From Chiua virens (taxonomy: Eukaryota > Basidiomycota > Agaricomycetes > Boletales > Boletaceae), in the NCBI GenBank assembly GCA_019787685.1, contig JAHNUO010000012.1, positions 372,001 through 436,000 of the forward strand: a DNA stretch of 64,000 bases, written 5' to 3'. The position numbers and the translations under genes were made by a program. How positions within the stretch are numbered: position 1 is the stretch's first letter; every line of letters begins with the position of its first letter. This document shows positions 46,127-58,659 of this stretch, piece after piece. The notes under the pieces were generated by a model. That model did no database searches, was not told the DNA's origin, and saw nothing but the letters and a program-made list of their open reading frames with translations.

Positions 46127-48587
46127 CTGGGTACGGGGGTTATGGTCAGGTGGTGCGGGCCGAACTTTCCTGGAACGATGGCTCACAGTGAGTGTCATCC
46201 TTTATGCGTTAGCATTTCTAACCCAATCCCACATAGATTCTCCTGTGCATTTGTAGTTTCACCGTGCAGTCGCCCTTCTCCACACAGAACATAGCTATGT
46301 TCCCATTGTAATGTTATTCTCAGTCATATCAATAGAGAGGATTACAAGCACTAATATAGTGTGAAATCCTATCGTGGATGTTCTTCGTGCATCTTTGATT
46401 CCGCAATCCTGGTTTCTGCGGCCAGGCGTTAAATAGCACTGAAACCTTGATTTTTCTTCAGTTTACGGTCATGAACGCGACTACTGCTGGTGTAAGGCCG
46501 CGTGTCAGCTGGTGCTCGTGTCCTGCTAAGTCCAGCGGTACACAGTAACCAACTCGCTGACCCACTGGGCTGATGGGCTGTAAGTTGTTCCCGAAACACT
46601 GACACATGACTAGATTCCCTCGGTAACTTGCGATCAGCCGTGCCGTAGCGATTGAATTGCTTTTATTCTCAGTGACAAATTTGTCGGGAATAAGGTGCGT
46701 CTGGGCTTTGTTTTCCTCCAATCTTCAAACCTTGTTCTAGAATATTACTGTCGCCGAGCACACTTTTCGAACTCTAATGCCGTCCACGCGGCTCTACGTG
46801 TCACACGCATTATCTGAAGTATTATTTGAAGTATTACATAGCTCGAACAGGTCAGAAGGACCGCGTCAACGCCCTCTGTCAATCGCCTGTCTCACGATCT
46901 AGCCAGCGCGCAAAAGCAATGATTCAATTGTTTCTACCCGAGAAGCCGCTTGATTATATTCACTGTGACCCTTGTATTTCTTTCTTTACCGCTGACCAAC
47001 CAAGGGACGACACAGGTGTTTGGTCTCTTGGTTCTAAAAGACACGCGCGGTTGAAACGTGCTCCAGCCGATGTAATGGTCTCGGCCCCCTTTTTTGCCCA
47101 CACCTCGTCGCGCTTCCGACTTGTCACCATCTGTTAAACCGCAGAGTAATCTCCCAGTACAACGCTCAACGAACATGTATACTCCCGTTTGGTGTTCGAG
47201 GTAGCTATCTCATACACATGTTTCGCACACAATTTTTGACCTTGTGTTGCATGGATTCGACTGTTTGAAAAAGACAGACCACAGCCGATCAATATACTAG
47301 CACTGTGGCCAATTTTCTTGCCCTGGAGTCTTGATCGTGGCGTTGCTATTTGGTGATCAGCAGTCACTAGTCATCCACCAGCCACCACGGCTCGAGCTGT
47401 CCAATGTAGTTGTCCTGTCTCTTCGGATCATCAGAGAAGAACGTATGCACTATCGCTATTCCGTGGGGATTGTTTTGCTGACCCGTTACGTGACACAGCA
47501 AACCCATAGGAGTCCACCGTGTTTCTCATTCGAGTTTACCGCAGGGAGGATAAAGGACACGAAAGCTTCTATGCGTGGATGGTATATTATTATTATTTTA
47601 TGAATATCTTTGTGAGGAGCAAGCTGACACAGCAGTACAGATCGGATCATGTTTCATCGCCTTGCTGGCGTCGCCCTGTCAGAGCTGGAAACAGTGGAGA
47701 AATGTGTAGTTGTCAAGTTGTGACTCCCCTACGCGCGTGCGTGACGGCGCACGGTGTGTCCAAGCCCCATCTTTCGTGTCTCGTTTCTCGAAACCGACCG
47801 ACTTCGAACAGAGAGGCTCCGTCAAAAGCGGGCGCGTAGGGTCTGGACCACAGGAAAACAAAGAGTCCGATTCCCTCACCCGAGTATGATCGGAGTATCT
47901 CCATTTACCCCCGCCGTGTGCCGAGGTGTACGCCGGCTGTGCTACCCGCGGCCTTCTGGTCGCCTCATGTCAGCTTGGGACCCTTGTAACGTCCACCCGC
48001 GGCACACCCACTTAGATTCCGAAACACGGTTCACACATGGTCATAGATTACCCACACGCACAACCGCGATGTTTTCATTTTCTGGGCGTGATGAGCTACG
48101 ACATGGTCTGGATTCTGGAAGCATTTCATTCGTGGGGAATCGGCCATGGATGATACATGTGCATGTATGCTGCGCGTCATCCATGGAGGAATGCCACCGA
48201 AGGTCCACCCTCAACCCTGATTGTCGCTTGTAGTGAAACCTGATCCATGGCGGGATCGTCGACCTTGTTAGGAATTTTTCAGCTCGACGCCATGATCGAA
48301 CAAGAAAAATACAATAACTCCGTGATGCACGCAGCATGCACGTATGTCGGATGACGGCAGGACTATTATTTGACAGTGGTAAAATACAATTGCGGGGACA
48401 CATGGGCAAAGCAGTAGCGATGAAGATGCGAGGACAACACGATGATAGCAGTAACCACATCAAGGAGAACGATAGGGGAAAAAGGAAAGGAAGACCAAAA
48501 ACAGAATGCGCAGTTCAATTCAAGAGTATTGGTTGTTCGGTTGCCAAAAATCTATACGACGACGAAAATATATTGTTTCTAGATGAG
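46127..48587. other. Gene-poor region, nothing recognised
   Basis: Several open frames of 60-159 codons occur (for example 47754-48233 +), but they overlap in many phases, lack family resemblance and lack coherent splice chains. Confidence 0.4.
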
Positions 48588-50141
48588 TTATCTATCCCTT
48601 GACCAATAACGCAACTGCGAAGGGTCACTCCCTGAACCACCGGGGGGTGGTGGGCTGGCCGATTGTTGCGCTTGAGAGTAAGAGGACCCAGACTGACCGG
48701 AGGGAAGGGCAAGAGGAACAGCCCTTGCCAGCGGTTGATATGGGCCAACGGCAGAAGGGGAGCCGGAACCATACGCTTGTTGCAGGGATGAGTATGATCG
48801 CCCTGAAACGGGGTTCCCTTGGATAGGCGTGATCGCACTGTAAGGCTGGGGCGGGACAGAAATAGCCTGAACGGAAGACGACGGGAAACCCTCCTGGGGA
48901 GTATTATGTGGCGGATAAAATGGTGCAGTGAGCGTGGGGAAACTGTAGCCAGCAGTAGATGCGCCCGAGGAGCTAGATGAAGGCACCACCTCTGATCCGC
49001 TCGTGTTGGTGGTCCAGGCATGCGGAGACACAGCCTGGGGATACCCACGGTGTCCGTCATCTGCACTGAGGTCTTGGCTACTCTGCTGCCACGGCTGTAT
49101 GGGGATCCGGCTTTGATCATCCCTTGCGCTAGACCACACCTCGGCAGTAGAACCAGATTCGGCGAAATAGGATGATGGTTGTGCGTGATGTTGTTGTTGA
49201 GCTGACAAGTACGGATGGTAATAATTTGCAGCATGTTCTGATCCGCGGGAGGCGGACGAGATAGACGATACCATGCCAGTGTCGGGTGTGGTACGACCAG
49301 GGCGAGATGCATAGGAAACTCGCGTGTCACCAAGGGGACGATAGGATGGATCCGGGGGCTGGTAACTGGATGACCGTGACTGCGTGACCGAGTACGTCCC
49401 ACTGGCAGGGTCAGCAGGTAAGCTCGCATAACGAACGTCCTGCTCAGCGAAGCGGGGATCTTCTGTGTCTGCCACGTCGACAGGAGATACGTCACTGTAG
49501 TCTGCATTTCCAGAAAAGTCGTCCACGAGGTCTGAGGTAGATGCGTGGTCTGCGGAGAGACTAGGAGAAGGATCAGGCTTGCGACGTTTCCGGCTGTTGT
49601 TCGGTCGCCTCTTGTACACATAGTCTGGGTACTTCTGATTGAAATTATCTTTCAGGATTTTGGCTTGATCGAGGTAGAACTGTTTGTCGGACTGGAAGAT
49701 CACGGAATCAGGAGTCAGATGACGGAAGACGGACGTATACGAGTGGGAGCCCTGACCAAACTCATATTGTTCCATTCTCGACTGAGAATTTTGCTAACCT
49801 CGCCTGTGCGCATCGATTGGTTTTCTGCAGCGACTTGTGGGCGACGTCGGCGAGCAAATATCATGAAAGCATTCATCGGCCGTTTCGGAGTGCCATCCGC
49901 GTTTAGCGTCTGCAACGTTAATGCAGCGTTTGAATCATCTGCGAGAAAGTGAAGGAATGTTGACATGGCGAAAAAGCAATGAGTGCGTACCGTCGCCAGG
50001 TTCCGTTTTGTGTGACTCAGGGTACTCCAGGTAACCGGCGTCATCATCCGAGCCAGAAGGGGACCCTCGGCCAGGCAGTAGCCCGGAATGTTGCGCCACA
50101 GCATGATGTTGCCCTTGAAGGTCTGGGTAGTAGCCTTGCAT
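48588..50141 (-). CDS. HMG-box transcription factor (478 aa)
   Basis: Three exons on the minus strand: 50141-49991, 49938-49757 and 49691-48588, exactly 479 codons, introns 52 and 65 bp. After an acidic N-terminus (MQGYYPDLQGQHHAV) comes an HMG box of the SOX/MATA type at residues about 70-140: PKRPMNAFMIFARRRRPQV, SKILSREWNNMSLSDKQFYL, KDNFNQKYPDYVYKRR. A basic patch NNSRKRRK follows and probably serves nuclear import. The remaining 300 residues are Ser/Pro/Gln/Tyr-rich, like a transactivation region. Such factors in basidiomycetes control mating, fruiting and development; the exact ortholog is not identified. The intron inside the box sits before SDKQFY. Confidence 0.85.
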
Positions 50142-53100
50142 GTCAACAACGGAAGTGGAAACTTGGCTGGGCCACTCGAAGAGAGCAGACGAAATATGTC
50201 AAAGCTGGAGAAAGGAGGAATGCGATTCACTTCTGTGAAGGTCAGTGATCGGCAGGGAATTGAGTCCAGTCGGATAACAAACTGGACGGGTTGGGGCTGA
50301 ACCTGAAACAGAGCAATAAGCCAGAGTTTTCTAGGCCGGGATTGGTGGCATACGGTAGCAAACAAAAGCATGGCAAGATAGACGAAAAACAACTAGCGAA
50401 TTTAGTTTGATCGTACATGGAGAGTGAACCTTGGTCCCTAGGATTCGCGGAGTCGTGGCTTGCGGCATTGACACCGCTTGGTCCATGATTGAAACCGAGC
50501 GCTCACAGGAACAACTTCCTCACCCATTGGAATCACACTCGCATCTCGGCCTCGAGGAATCTCCAAACACAGGCCATTCGTTGTTCAGGTCCAATCTTGG
50601 ATCGATTCCTGCTTCCTACTTACGCCAGCTGATCTGGAGTTCCCTTTTGGGTTAGATAGGTCGTGCAGGAGGCTCTTTTTCTTTTTCAGGCGCTCAAGAC
50701 CCCCGAAAACGCACGACGCATGTTTCCGAGACTTGGCCAAGGAAGGCTATACTCCCGGGCCAAATTCAACTCGTGTGTTTTGCGAGGCTACACTTGTGTT
50801 CCCGGAAACCGGCGGTCGAGCTGCTACAAAGAAAATTTTAATCTTGTAAAATTGTGCACTCTACAGTTGATAATATGTTTACCGCACCACGGCATTTGTC
50901 TCTGTCCCCGTCGCGTAGGGACCCGCGGCGGAGATTGTTGAATGAACGTGTCTACGCTAGTGCGCAGTTCCTGTCAAAGGACATTTCATCTGACTCCTGA
51001 GTGATTCCGCCAAACCACTGCCAGGACCCTGACATATCCTCGTCCATACAGGCGCAAATGTCCTAGATCTTGTCAGTTCGGCCCCGTAGACATGCGTCCA
51101 GTCGGAAAGTACCTAGCGGACATTGCATGAGCTCCGACCCGGAGAGTGCCGACTGAGTCACTCCGTCGACCTTCTGCCTTGCCCAAGGGACGTGTCCTGC
51201 ATCTAATCATGATCAGAAAAGAAAAAAGGAAAAGGAAAGAAATCTACCTCAGGGTGCACCCTAGAATTCATAAAGTTTCGCTCGCAGGGGTTATTATGTA
51301 TCGCTTTGCCGCCGTGTCAGCTGCCTCAGGCTCCTTCTGCTTCCGATCACAGTCACATCGCAAAAGGCTTATTGGCTAGCAGAATAACGTTTCCAAGAAG
51401 CTCGTGTAAAATCGTATGAACGGCATGGAGGCAACGTTACAGAATATGCTGTGGAGCTCTTCAGCGCCACTGCATCCATCCCACTTCTTTTCCCGTTCTC
51501 TAACTTTAGAACTTTGTGTCATGTGGTAGTCGACTCCCCCGCACACTCAAGCCAGCAGATCTCCAGGATGAAAGGCACTAACCCGCGGGTAATTTGAAAT
51601 ACCCTAACTCTTCTCGTACCTCAGCGTCCCGCCTTGCTCGTTCCCAGCGGACGAGGCGAGTATGGTGCTTGATTTGGTTGACTTACTGTGTCACAGTCCC
51701 GCCCACAAGTTCGGACTGTGATCCGGTTGTATTATGTATGTTTGCAGCCGGTGTTACGACCCACCTTAACGCACGAGGTCAAGATGATCTCCGTCTCGGA
51801 ACTTTGTTCTAATCATTAATAGATGCCATCATGCGCGTATCACAAGAACTTCATTTAAGTGACAAGGATATACGTGTCTGCCAGTGGCTTCACCGATGAG
51901 GTTGACGAGGAACCGGGCTCGGATATCCATATCGCGGTATACGAGGGACCCGAGGAAGCCAGATTTCGCAACCCGCCGTGGCTCAGCATCAAGCTATGGA
52001 AGATGCGGACACGTCGAGTGTGCCTTGCATCAAGACTGGGTTCCATTGCTTCATTATTACAATGAAAACCTGCCCTCGGGGAAACGCGGCCATCATTCTC
52101 GCTGTCAAGGGCGACGTAAATGAAGAAACGTGGAAAATGCTCAGTGTCGCACTTTGAGGAACAGATCCGATGACATCCGGGGCTGGACATCCGCGGTGAC
52201 TTGGTTGCTTCTCTCAAGGACTTGAGTGATCTTTCTGAGAAGATGGTACATCCTAACTATGACTCCTTGCTAACGTAACGTAGTCCATTTCACGAAGCAG
52301 CTGCTGGGTGAGAGATTTTACCTCAATTAGTCAAAGATCACTAGACCCTGTCTCCCGACCACCCAATGCCACACAGGGTGGTTGAAACCATACCGAGCAG
52401 TCATGCAGTCTCTCCGACTTCCATGGGTTGTGTGAATCGATCAATGTGTCGTCGCACGCTTGCAGTGTTGGCAAGCCTTGAAGGAAAGTCATGTACCTAG
52501 CAAGAATCGGTCAGGAACCCGCGATCCACAGGAGACGCAAGCCCTTCTCCCTGCCCCTGCGAAATTCCAGGGTCCTCCAGGGTTTCGGAGGCCAACTACA
52601 CTACTAGTACGTTATCGGTCCCCGCGCCGAAACCACGAAATAACCCTCTTCTGGGCGCAAGAGTAGATCACCTGCCTTGTGAATTCCCTGTGTGAACACG
52701 GACAACAGTCCGAGCTGCAGACGCGAGGCCACAGCAGGGTTTCCATTACATCTCGTGGGTTAGAGTCAGAGGCAAAGCAGGTGAATTTGGGGATAAATCG
52801 TTGGGGTTTGCCATTGTAAGGCAAGAGAAGATCTCAACTTGATCCTTTCTGAGTTGAATTATGCGGCAGCTGATGAAACAACGATTTGGGATCCATCAGT
52901 TGGCATGGTCGTTTGCTTATCACCAGGCTGGGGCTAGGCCTAATGGAGTGCACCTGAAGTGTGACCGCCAAGACGTGTGTGGACCTGTGGATTCAGGAAA
53001 AGCGGGGAGAAGACGTAACAGTTACCTTCATGCTGCGGCAGCCAGTGATAATGCTCAAGAGCGACTAAAAATGTGGTCAAAAGGTTCGGGCTATGCTAGT

Positions 53101-53352
53101 AACCTGAGCCTGAGTCAGCGAATTTACTTGACAAGGTATTAATATATTTGGAACGGTGCGTTACCTTGGTCTTGCAAAGAGCAAGTTAATCATCCTATTA
53201 TACTTAGTTCAAACATTCATGTTCGAACGAATACGACAAGTCTAAGCATTGATTGAATATATTTGCTTAGTCAGAACAGCATTGCCGCTTCATGTCCATT
53301 TCCACGCAACGTTTTGCTCTTCCCAAGTTCTGTAACATTTCCCATTATCTGG
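50142..53352. other. Gene-poor region with a possible gene relic near 51860-52150
   Basis: Most of the 3.2 kb shows nothing. At 51859-52065 (+) an open frame reads IHIAVYEGPEEARFRNPPW, and a second frame continues with MKTCPRGNAAIILAVKGD at 52068-52121. A similar motif occurs at about 61650. The segments lack a start and a splice chain, so no gene is called. Confidence 0.4.
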
Positions 53353-54886
53353 ATGAAACATACCGTCATAGACGCTAGTAAGTTCCGACCTAACGACGTA
53401 CGAGTCCACGTTTCTTACTATAATCAGACTTTCCGAAGACTGAAAATGGACGGGTATACCATCTCGGGATAAAATCGGGCGAGGTGGCCAATAGAATTGT
53501 GAGCCTCAGTCATACGACCACTCGAGTTGGATACACTCAGGATGTCCTCAATCATCATGTCTGTTTCATACCATAGGCTACCGTTGGCTCGCTCTCCCGT
53601 GCCAAGGACATGGCAACATACCTTGATGCATACCCTAGACCCTTTTCACTACACTCCGAACGTGGATTTCTGACAATTACAGGACGGTATCGGGGTTGTC
53701 CCGTGTCTATCGTGTGCATCGGCATGGGGGGACCCAATGTAGACTTTTTTATCCGTGAAGTGAGAGAGTGCCTTCGAGGCGACATGTTGGTCATAAGGTA
53801 GATTCCCCGACTCATTTTTTATGTCATCCCTCGAATTTCCGTTTTCATCCATGTCTGCAAGGCTTGGGTCGTGTGGTTGTTTGATAGATCTACCGGTTGG
53901 ATCTCTCGTTTTACCTAAATCCAGCATTGCGGTTACAAGAAACCTGGACTTTGATTTTGCAAATGGGGACCACTGGAGGGTTCCATATATACTGAGTAAA
54001 CCGGTGAGGCGAATAACACATCGTCATTCTTTTGACAAATCATCTAATTTGTCTTGAAAGATACCCGCAGATTCGGATCTCGTGATGACCGTAAGTCTCG
54101 TGTATAAATGATCGTTTGGAGATGCAACTTAGATATTCGTGGTAGCTTCAACGTACACTGGAATCCACAAGGCCAGTGGGGGCCTCGAGCCCCGTAATTC
54201 TCAATGCCGTGAACGCATCTACCGACAGGTATGCACACGCCACCCGTGTTCAGACGTCTTTCAGGAATTAACGCAACTGTGACAGTTTTTACTCTTCGCA
54301 AGGCAGGCAAACGTCATTCGAAGACTGCAATTCGGGGTTGATTGATCACCTGAAAGAGACGATACCAGACATTGTTACCTTTGAGGTGAACCGCACTGCC
54401 TTTCGAGGGTCTTTTATTTTCTTTCTTATTTGATGGAAGAGTCTCACTGTCGTGTTGTTCGTATAGATGGAGACTTATTGGATTTTTCATCTGGCGGCAA
54501 GTTGGCGAAGCGGTTTGACCCCATCGCCCGCACTGAACCCGCGGTTTGCCGCTGGTTCTCTGTTTCCGATTGCTACGTCCTTAGATCCAGAAAGCGCCCT
54601 CACTGCACCGCCCGTAATGGATACAATACCACGACCATCCATAAGAGCGGCGGCCGTTCAGATGGTATTTGCTTCTCGATCGTCCCGAGAATTTATTACC
54701 CCCGAGCTTGTCACAACACTGGAGGCATGGTGTGGTCAAGCAGTATTAGAGGCACTTTGCGCCATGGATATCCCGCTGGACGTATGTATCAATGGGCTCG
54801 TGTCCGTAGCCCGTCCCACTGATGAGTCTTTGTATGGCATAGCGATTGCATCCTCAAGAAGGAAGTGTTTGGAACTTGGAGGATAG
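53353..54886 (+). CDS. Uridine/purine nucleoside phosphorylase family protein (363 aa)
   Basis: Eight exons: 53353-53377, 53428-53498, 53577-53797, 53862-54003, 54061-54090, 54146-54228, 54286-54385 and 54467-54886, exactly 364 codons. The PNP_UDP fold is seen in order: NFPKTENGRVYHLGIKSGEV, VGSLSRAKDMATYLD, GFLTITGRYRGCPVSIVCIG, MGGPNVDFFIREV, LGSCGCLIDLPVGSLVLP, SSQGRQTSF, VTFEMETYWIFHLAASW and AAAVQMVFASR. MGGPNVDFF and FEMETYWIFH cover the substrate-binding and Glu-Met-Glu regions. Enzymes of this family split uridine (or related nucleosides) with phosphate to base and ribose-1-phosphate in pyrimidine salvage. The substrate cannot be fixed from sequence. The start could lie further upstream in another exon, since the frame is open to 53263. 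Confidence 0.85.
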
Positions 54887-55397
54887 ACCTTTGAAAGCAG
54901 CCCTGTAAAGCACGCTTATCTGGGGTACCCCAGAGCGATATGTACACGAGTAAAAAACCTATGAATCATTTCCGGATTTTGCCGTGATAAGCAATGTAAC
55001 GCCACATCTCCTTCAGAACAAAATTGAACTATAAAGCATCTTTGGAAGGCCGATATCTGAATTCGCAAAGAATAATTTTGTCCACTCCACCTGCGCCAAC
55101 CAGCGGCCCGCGGGTGGTGGAGGTTGGCGATACACGTTCCTGTTCTAGACTATCAAACAAGCGAAGCTGCAGGAACTTGCAATTACAGCCAAACAAACGG
55201 CATTCGAACATCACCTGGCCGGACAACATTTACGAGACGAGGCCCCGGTGGGTGATCAACGGATATTACTAGAAAACGCTGATTATGTATGAAAAACAGG
55301 CTGCAATGTGACGTAGTTTCGGTAAAGTGCGGCTACCGTTGAGCGATGAAAACGACTCACGATCCACATTAATGCTACCGAGGTTATGGTCACCTGT
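54887..55397. other. Convergent intergenic interval, no gene seen
   Basis: 3' flanks of the phosphorylase and F-box genes. A short frame at 55024-55272 (+) is unrelated to any family seen. Confidence 0.4.
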
Positions 55398-57470
55398 TCA
55401 TTTGTAGATGACGATTATCCCCAACCTCCCAAGAGACAGAGCTTCCTGATGGCTAATTTGTGGGCAGTCTTCTAGATGGAGACAAACGAGGCGGGTAGGG
55501 TGCAATGCGTCCTGCATGGGGATGAGAGTGGATCTTGATGAATCACTCGCAGAAAGTCCACTAGCATTAGGTTCGTCCACAGGGTGTGACGAGTTAGCCC
55601 CGAGATAACGCTTCTTCTTGAGTGGGCGTATCTCGCGCCCCAGCACTGCCGAAGCGAACACCTCGGCTTCGAGCGCCTCTTCCTTGTGATCTTGTTCGTT
55701 TCCGTCGTTGTCTGGAGTTAATGTCCTCATGTGCACCATCGACCATAGGGGGCGAAAGCCAACGTCGGGGCAACTCCACAAGATAAGATCTTCCAGCCGC
55801 GGGCATACCCGTACACCGCACAGTCGGGTACGAACACCGCCTGTGGCGGGGGCACATCCGTACGCTTCTGCTAGTGCGTCCAACACCACATTTGCCCCAG
55901 TGCAAGCTCCCAATGTTAGCGAAACGAGGTTGGGCATGTATCCGAGCATTGACCTGCCGTGAGTAGGTGGGATGTCGAAGTTGGATATCGAAAGGTAGGT
56001 GAGGTGAGGGAGGCGAGGATCCCTGAAGATCGATTCCAACCTCGGAAGAGAAGGAACCCCTGGTTCTTTGCGTACATTTTGACCGACAAAGGTGATATCA
56101 AGTTTAGCGAGGGAGGGGAATATGAATTGACGAAGCGAGGAACCAAGCATGTCTTCGTTCTGACAGTTCACGTTGAGTTCTTTAAGGGCGTCAAACAGGA
56201 GGATGTTGGAGAGTGGCTCGGTCATGATGAACGAATCCTGGTCATGGTTATGGTTACCGCGAAATTGGGTCACATCGAAACGCTTAGTCGGGGACTGAGC
56301 AATCAAAAGATCCCAACGTTCGAGTCCGGGGAGTGTTACAAGCGACATAAACGGAAAGATATCCCTATGGTATGCATATTTCCATTCGAAGCGTTTCAAT
56401 TCCGGCAATTCAAAGGGAGAGGCGAATGCCAAGTCGTTTGGATGGAGGGGCTCGCTGGTATGATAGGCTAACTGCCCGTTCGTTTTCGTGATCAGGTCCC
56501 ATATTGGCGTTACCCCTATCAAAGAAAGCTCGTGAAGCAGAGGGGTATGTCTCAGAAGCTTGATGAGATGTGATATCTTGAGCGCAAAATGGTGTAACCG
56601 CGTCGAATGCGATTTCTTAGGAGGATATGAGAGCTCGAGAGTACGCGTGGTCCGAACAAAGAAGGCCGGAAGAATAGACAAGGGAATCTGTTGCAGACGG
56701 AGATGCTTAAGCATGGTCGGATTCTCTGGGGAAGTTTGATCGGTTGATAGCAGATCAGCAGCGAGGAGTTGTGTGCCTTCAAAAGAAGGATCCAGGATGC
56801 TGAGCGCGAGGTCTAGGGACTCCAGGTCGTGAAGGTGTTTGTGAACACGAGAGATACCCGTAAGGACGTGTTCCATGCTTTTAGCGAAGCCACATTCAAA
56901 GGTAAGTGAACGGAAGCGTCGATCCTGAGAACACAACGTGTCGATAATGTTAACTGTGGTGGCTGCTTCGAGAGTCGACATAGTCAAGTCATCGGAAGTG
57001 CTAGTACTGGGATTGGAGATAAAATTGAAGGATATGGGTGACGTCCCTGCGCGTTCCAAGAACACGGACAGAGGCTGGGGTACCCAGTGAGGTGTCCGAT
57101 ATGATATAAATGTCCAGAGAAGCGACGTCGAGAGAGCGAGCTCACGCCACTTGTGGCAAACGTGTGAGATGACGATTGGCGCTGAATTGTATGGTAGTCC
57201 GGTTTCTAGGTCAGCACTGTCGTCCTGGGTGCGAATGAGGAAGATCTCGATGAGGAGTTCCGTTGGGAGCCAGATGATGGGCTGCTTCTGGCGTTTGAGA
57301 TCTGTGATTTTTGAATCCAAAGCCTCTATTTCTTCTTTGACGGAGCTTTGAAGCCTAACCATTTCCTCCAGTACGCGGGTGAAGTCGTCCTCTCGGCGTC
57401 GCAAGACACTGAGTTGTGCGGTGAGCAGTTCGATTTCCTTGTCGACCATTACCGGAGGGCTTTTGACCAT
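55398..57470 (-). CDS. F-box protein with N-terminal coiled coil (690 aa)
   Basis: A single exon of 690 codons. Residues about 8-65 form a coiled coil (DKEIELLTAQLSVLRRREDD, then EEIEALDSKITDLKRQ). An F-box-like motif follows (IIWLPTELLIEIFLIRTQDD then VISHVCHKWRELALSTSLLW). The rest has leucine-rich patches such as LEVLTGI-like and LPHLTYLSISNFDI, suggesting irregular leucine-rich repeats, and ends with CLHLEDCPQISHQEAL. F-box proteins link substrates to SCF ubiquitin ligases; this coiled-coil/F-box layout is very common in Agaricomycetes, with most members uncharacterised. Lack of introns is usual for these expanded families. Confidence 0.88.
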   Translation of the reverse strand: MVKSPPVMVDKEIELLTAQLSVLRRREDDFTRVLEEMVRLQSSVKEEIEALDSKITDLKRQKQPIIWLPTELLIEIFLIRTQDDSADLETGLPYNSAPIVISHVCHKWRELALSTSLLWTFISYRTPHWVPQPLSVFLERAGTSPISFNFISNPSTSTSDDLTMSTLEAATTVNIIDTLCSQDRRFRSLTFECGFAKSMEHVLTGISRVHKHLHDLESLDLALSILDPSFEGTQLLAADLLSTDQTSPENPTMLKHLRLQQIPLSILPAFFVRTTRTLELSYPPKKSHSTRLHHFALKISHLIKLLRHTPLLHELSLIGVTPIWDLITKTNGQLAYHTSEPLHPNDLAFASPFELPELKRFEWKYAYHRDIFPFMSLVTLPGLERWDLLIAQSPTKRFDVTQFRGNHNHDQDSFIMTEPLSNILLFDALKELNVNCQNEDMLGSSLRQFIFPSLAKLDITFVGQNVRKEPGVPSLPRLESIFRDPRLPHLTYLSISNFDIPPTHGRSMLGYMPNLVSLTLGACTGANVVLDALAEAYGCAPATGGVRTRLCGVRVCPRLEDLILWSCPDVGFRPLWSMVHMRTLTPDNDGNEQDHKEEALEAEVFASAVLGREIRPLKKKRYLGANSSHPVDEPNASGLSASDSSRSTLIPMQDALHPTRLVCLHLEDCPQISHQEALSLGRLGIIVIYK

Positions 57471-58659
57471 CCTGACGCACAGTTTCAGAGCAAGAGATAA
57501 GTGTAACTTGGAGAGGAAGACAACCTGGTCGTAGCGTTGTGGCCGCGATGTCGACGGAAGGCCGGAACAAACGAATCCCCTTTATGTCGAGCTTGCGCGG
57601 AGTTTCGCACGGCGGTCGCACAGCGCTCGAGTGAACTGGTTGACTTGTACTTGACCTGTATATGATCCAAAAGCAATATCGCCTTACTTGACTACTTGTC
57701 TTCACGTTACGGGTATTTTCAGCCACAGTGCTTCTTGAGATCCTTCCCAAAGAACGAGTAGGACCGCGATGCGGGACGAGGAGATTCAGATGGGCAGATG
57801 GGCCTGGGTCGCAGTCCGAAGCAACGAGGTAAGCAAGTCTGTCTTTCATCATGCAATATCGTCGTTGCCTCGTATTCACGAGGAGCGGTCCGTAGCTGTT
57901 CCCAGTGGACTGCCAATGCTAGTCTTTTGGACTCCTGCACATTTGGAGTCCCAGTGACTCTGAGTGAATCAACGCGGTTGGTACCTTGGACGGCAAAGTC
58001 AGGGTATTGCATACGGTGCATACGCCAGACAACGTACGTTGCCCTAGTAGACTCCCGTGGCAAGGCAGGAGAGGCACTCAATTTAATACAGTAAATTCTC
58101 CGTGATTACGCGCTCAGCCTCTTAGGAGACCAGCCGACTATGCGGCTCTATCGGCTCCGCACTGTACGACGCCAAATTTCAAGTATGATTTCATTGGGGA
58201 CTAAATGTATTATTTAACCATCACGCTCAGCGGAGAGGGCGATCACTCTGGCGCGTACAACTGTCGAGTTACTGTTACAGGCGAGAATAACCTGCAACTA
58301 TATCCGCTCAGCTTGGCGGTTTCCTCGCTTCCACTTGATAACTAGTGTGAATCAGTACATGGTTCACGACGCTTGTTCACGCTGTGTTAAAGGTACCCTT
58401 TCACAGGTGCCTTGGAGTGACGCTGTTGTGCCCAGATCAGTGGCAACGCAACACAAAATGATCCAAACACCAGGGGAAATTTCAAAGTCTCTGATCGACT
58501 GCAGACTGCAATTACTTCGTTATGCACACGCGCTCCCAGTTACAGTGGCAACCTGGCAGGTGACCTCCTTGTTTCTAAGATAGTTACTACTTGAATCTCG
58601 CTTGCATTCAGCTGACATGGATACCGATCTTGGCATACTTGAGATTACGATCGAAAAGG
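57471..58659. other. Intergenic, no gene seen
   Basis: Upstream flank of the F-box gene and downstream flank of peptide gene 3. Overlapping short frames only. Confidence 0.4.

Noticed and set aside
47754..48233. 159-codon plus-strand frame
   Set aside because: No family resemblance, no TATA or splice support, several competing overlapping frames.
55959..56471. 170-codon plus-strand frame
   Set aside because: It is antisense to the well-supported F-box gene and shows no family resemblance.
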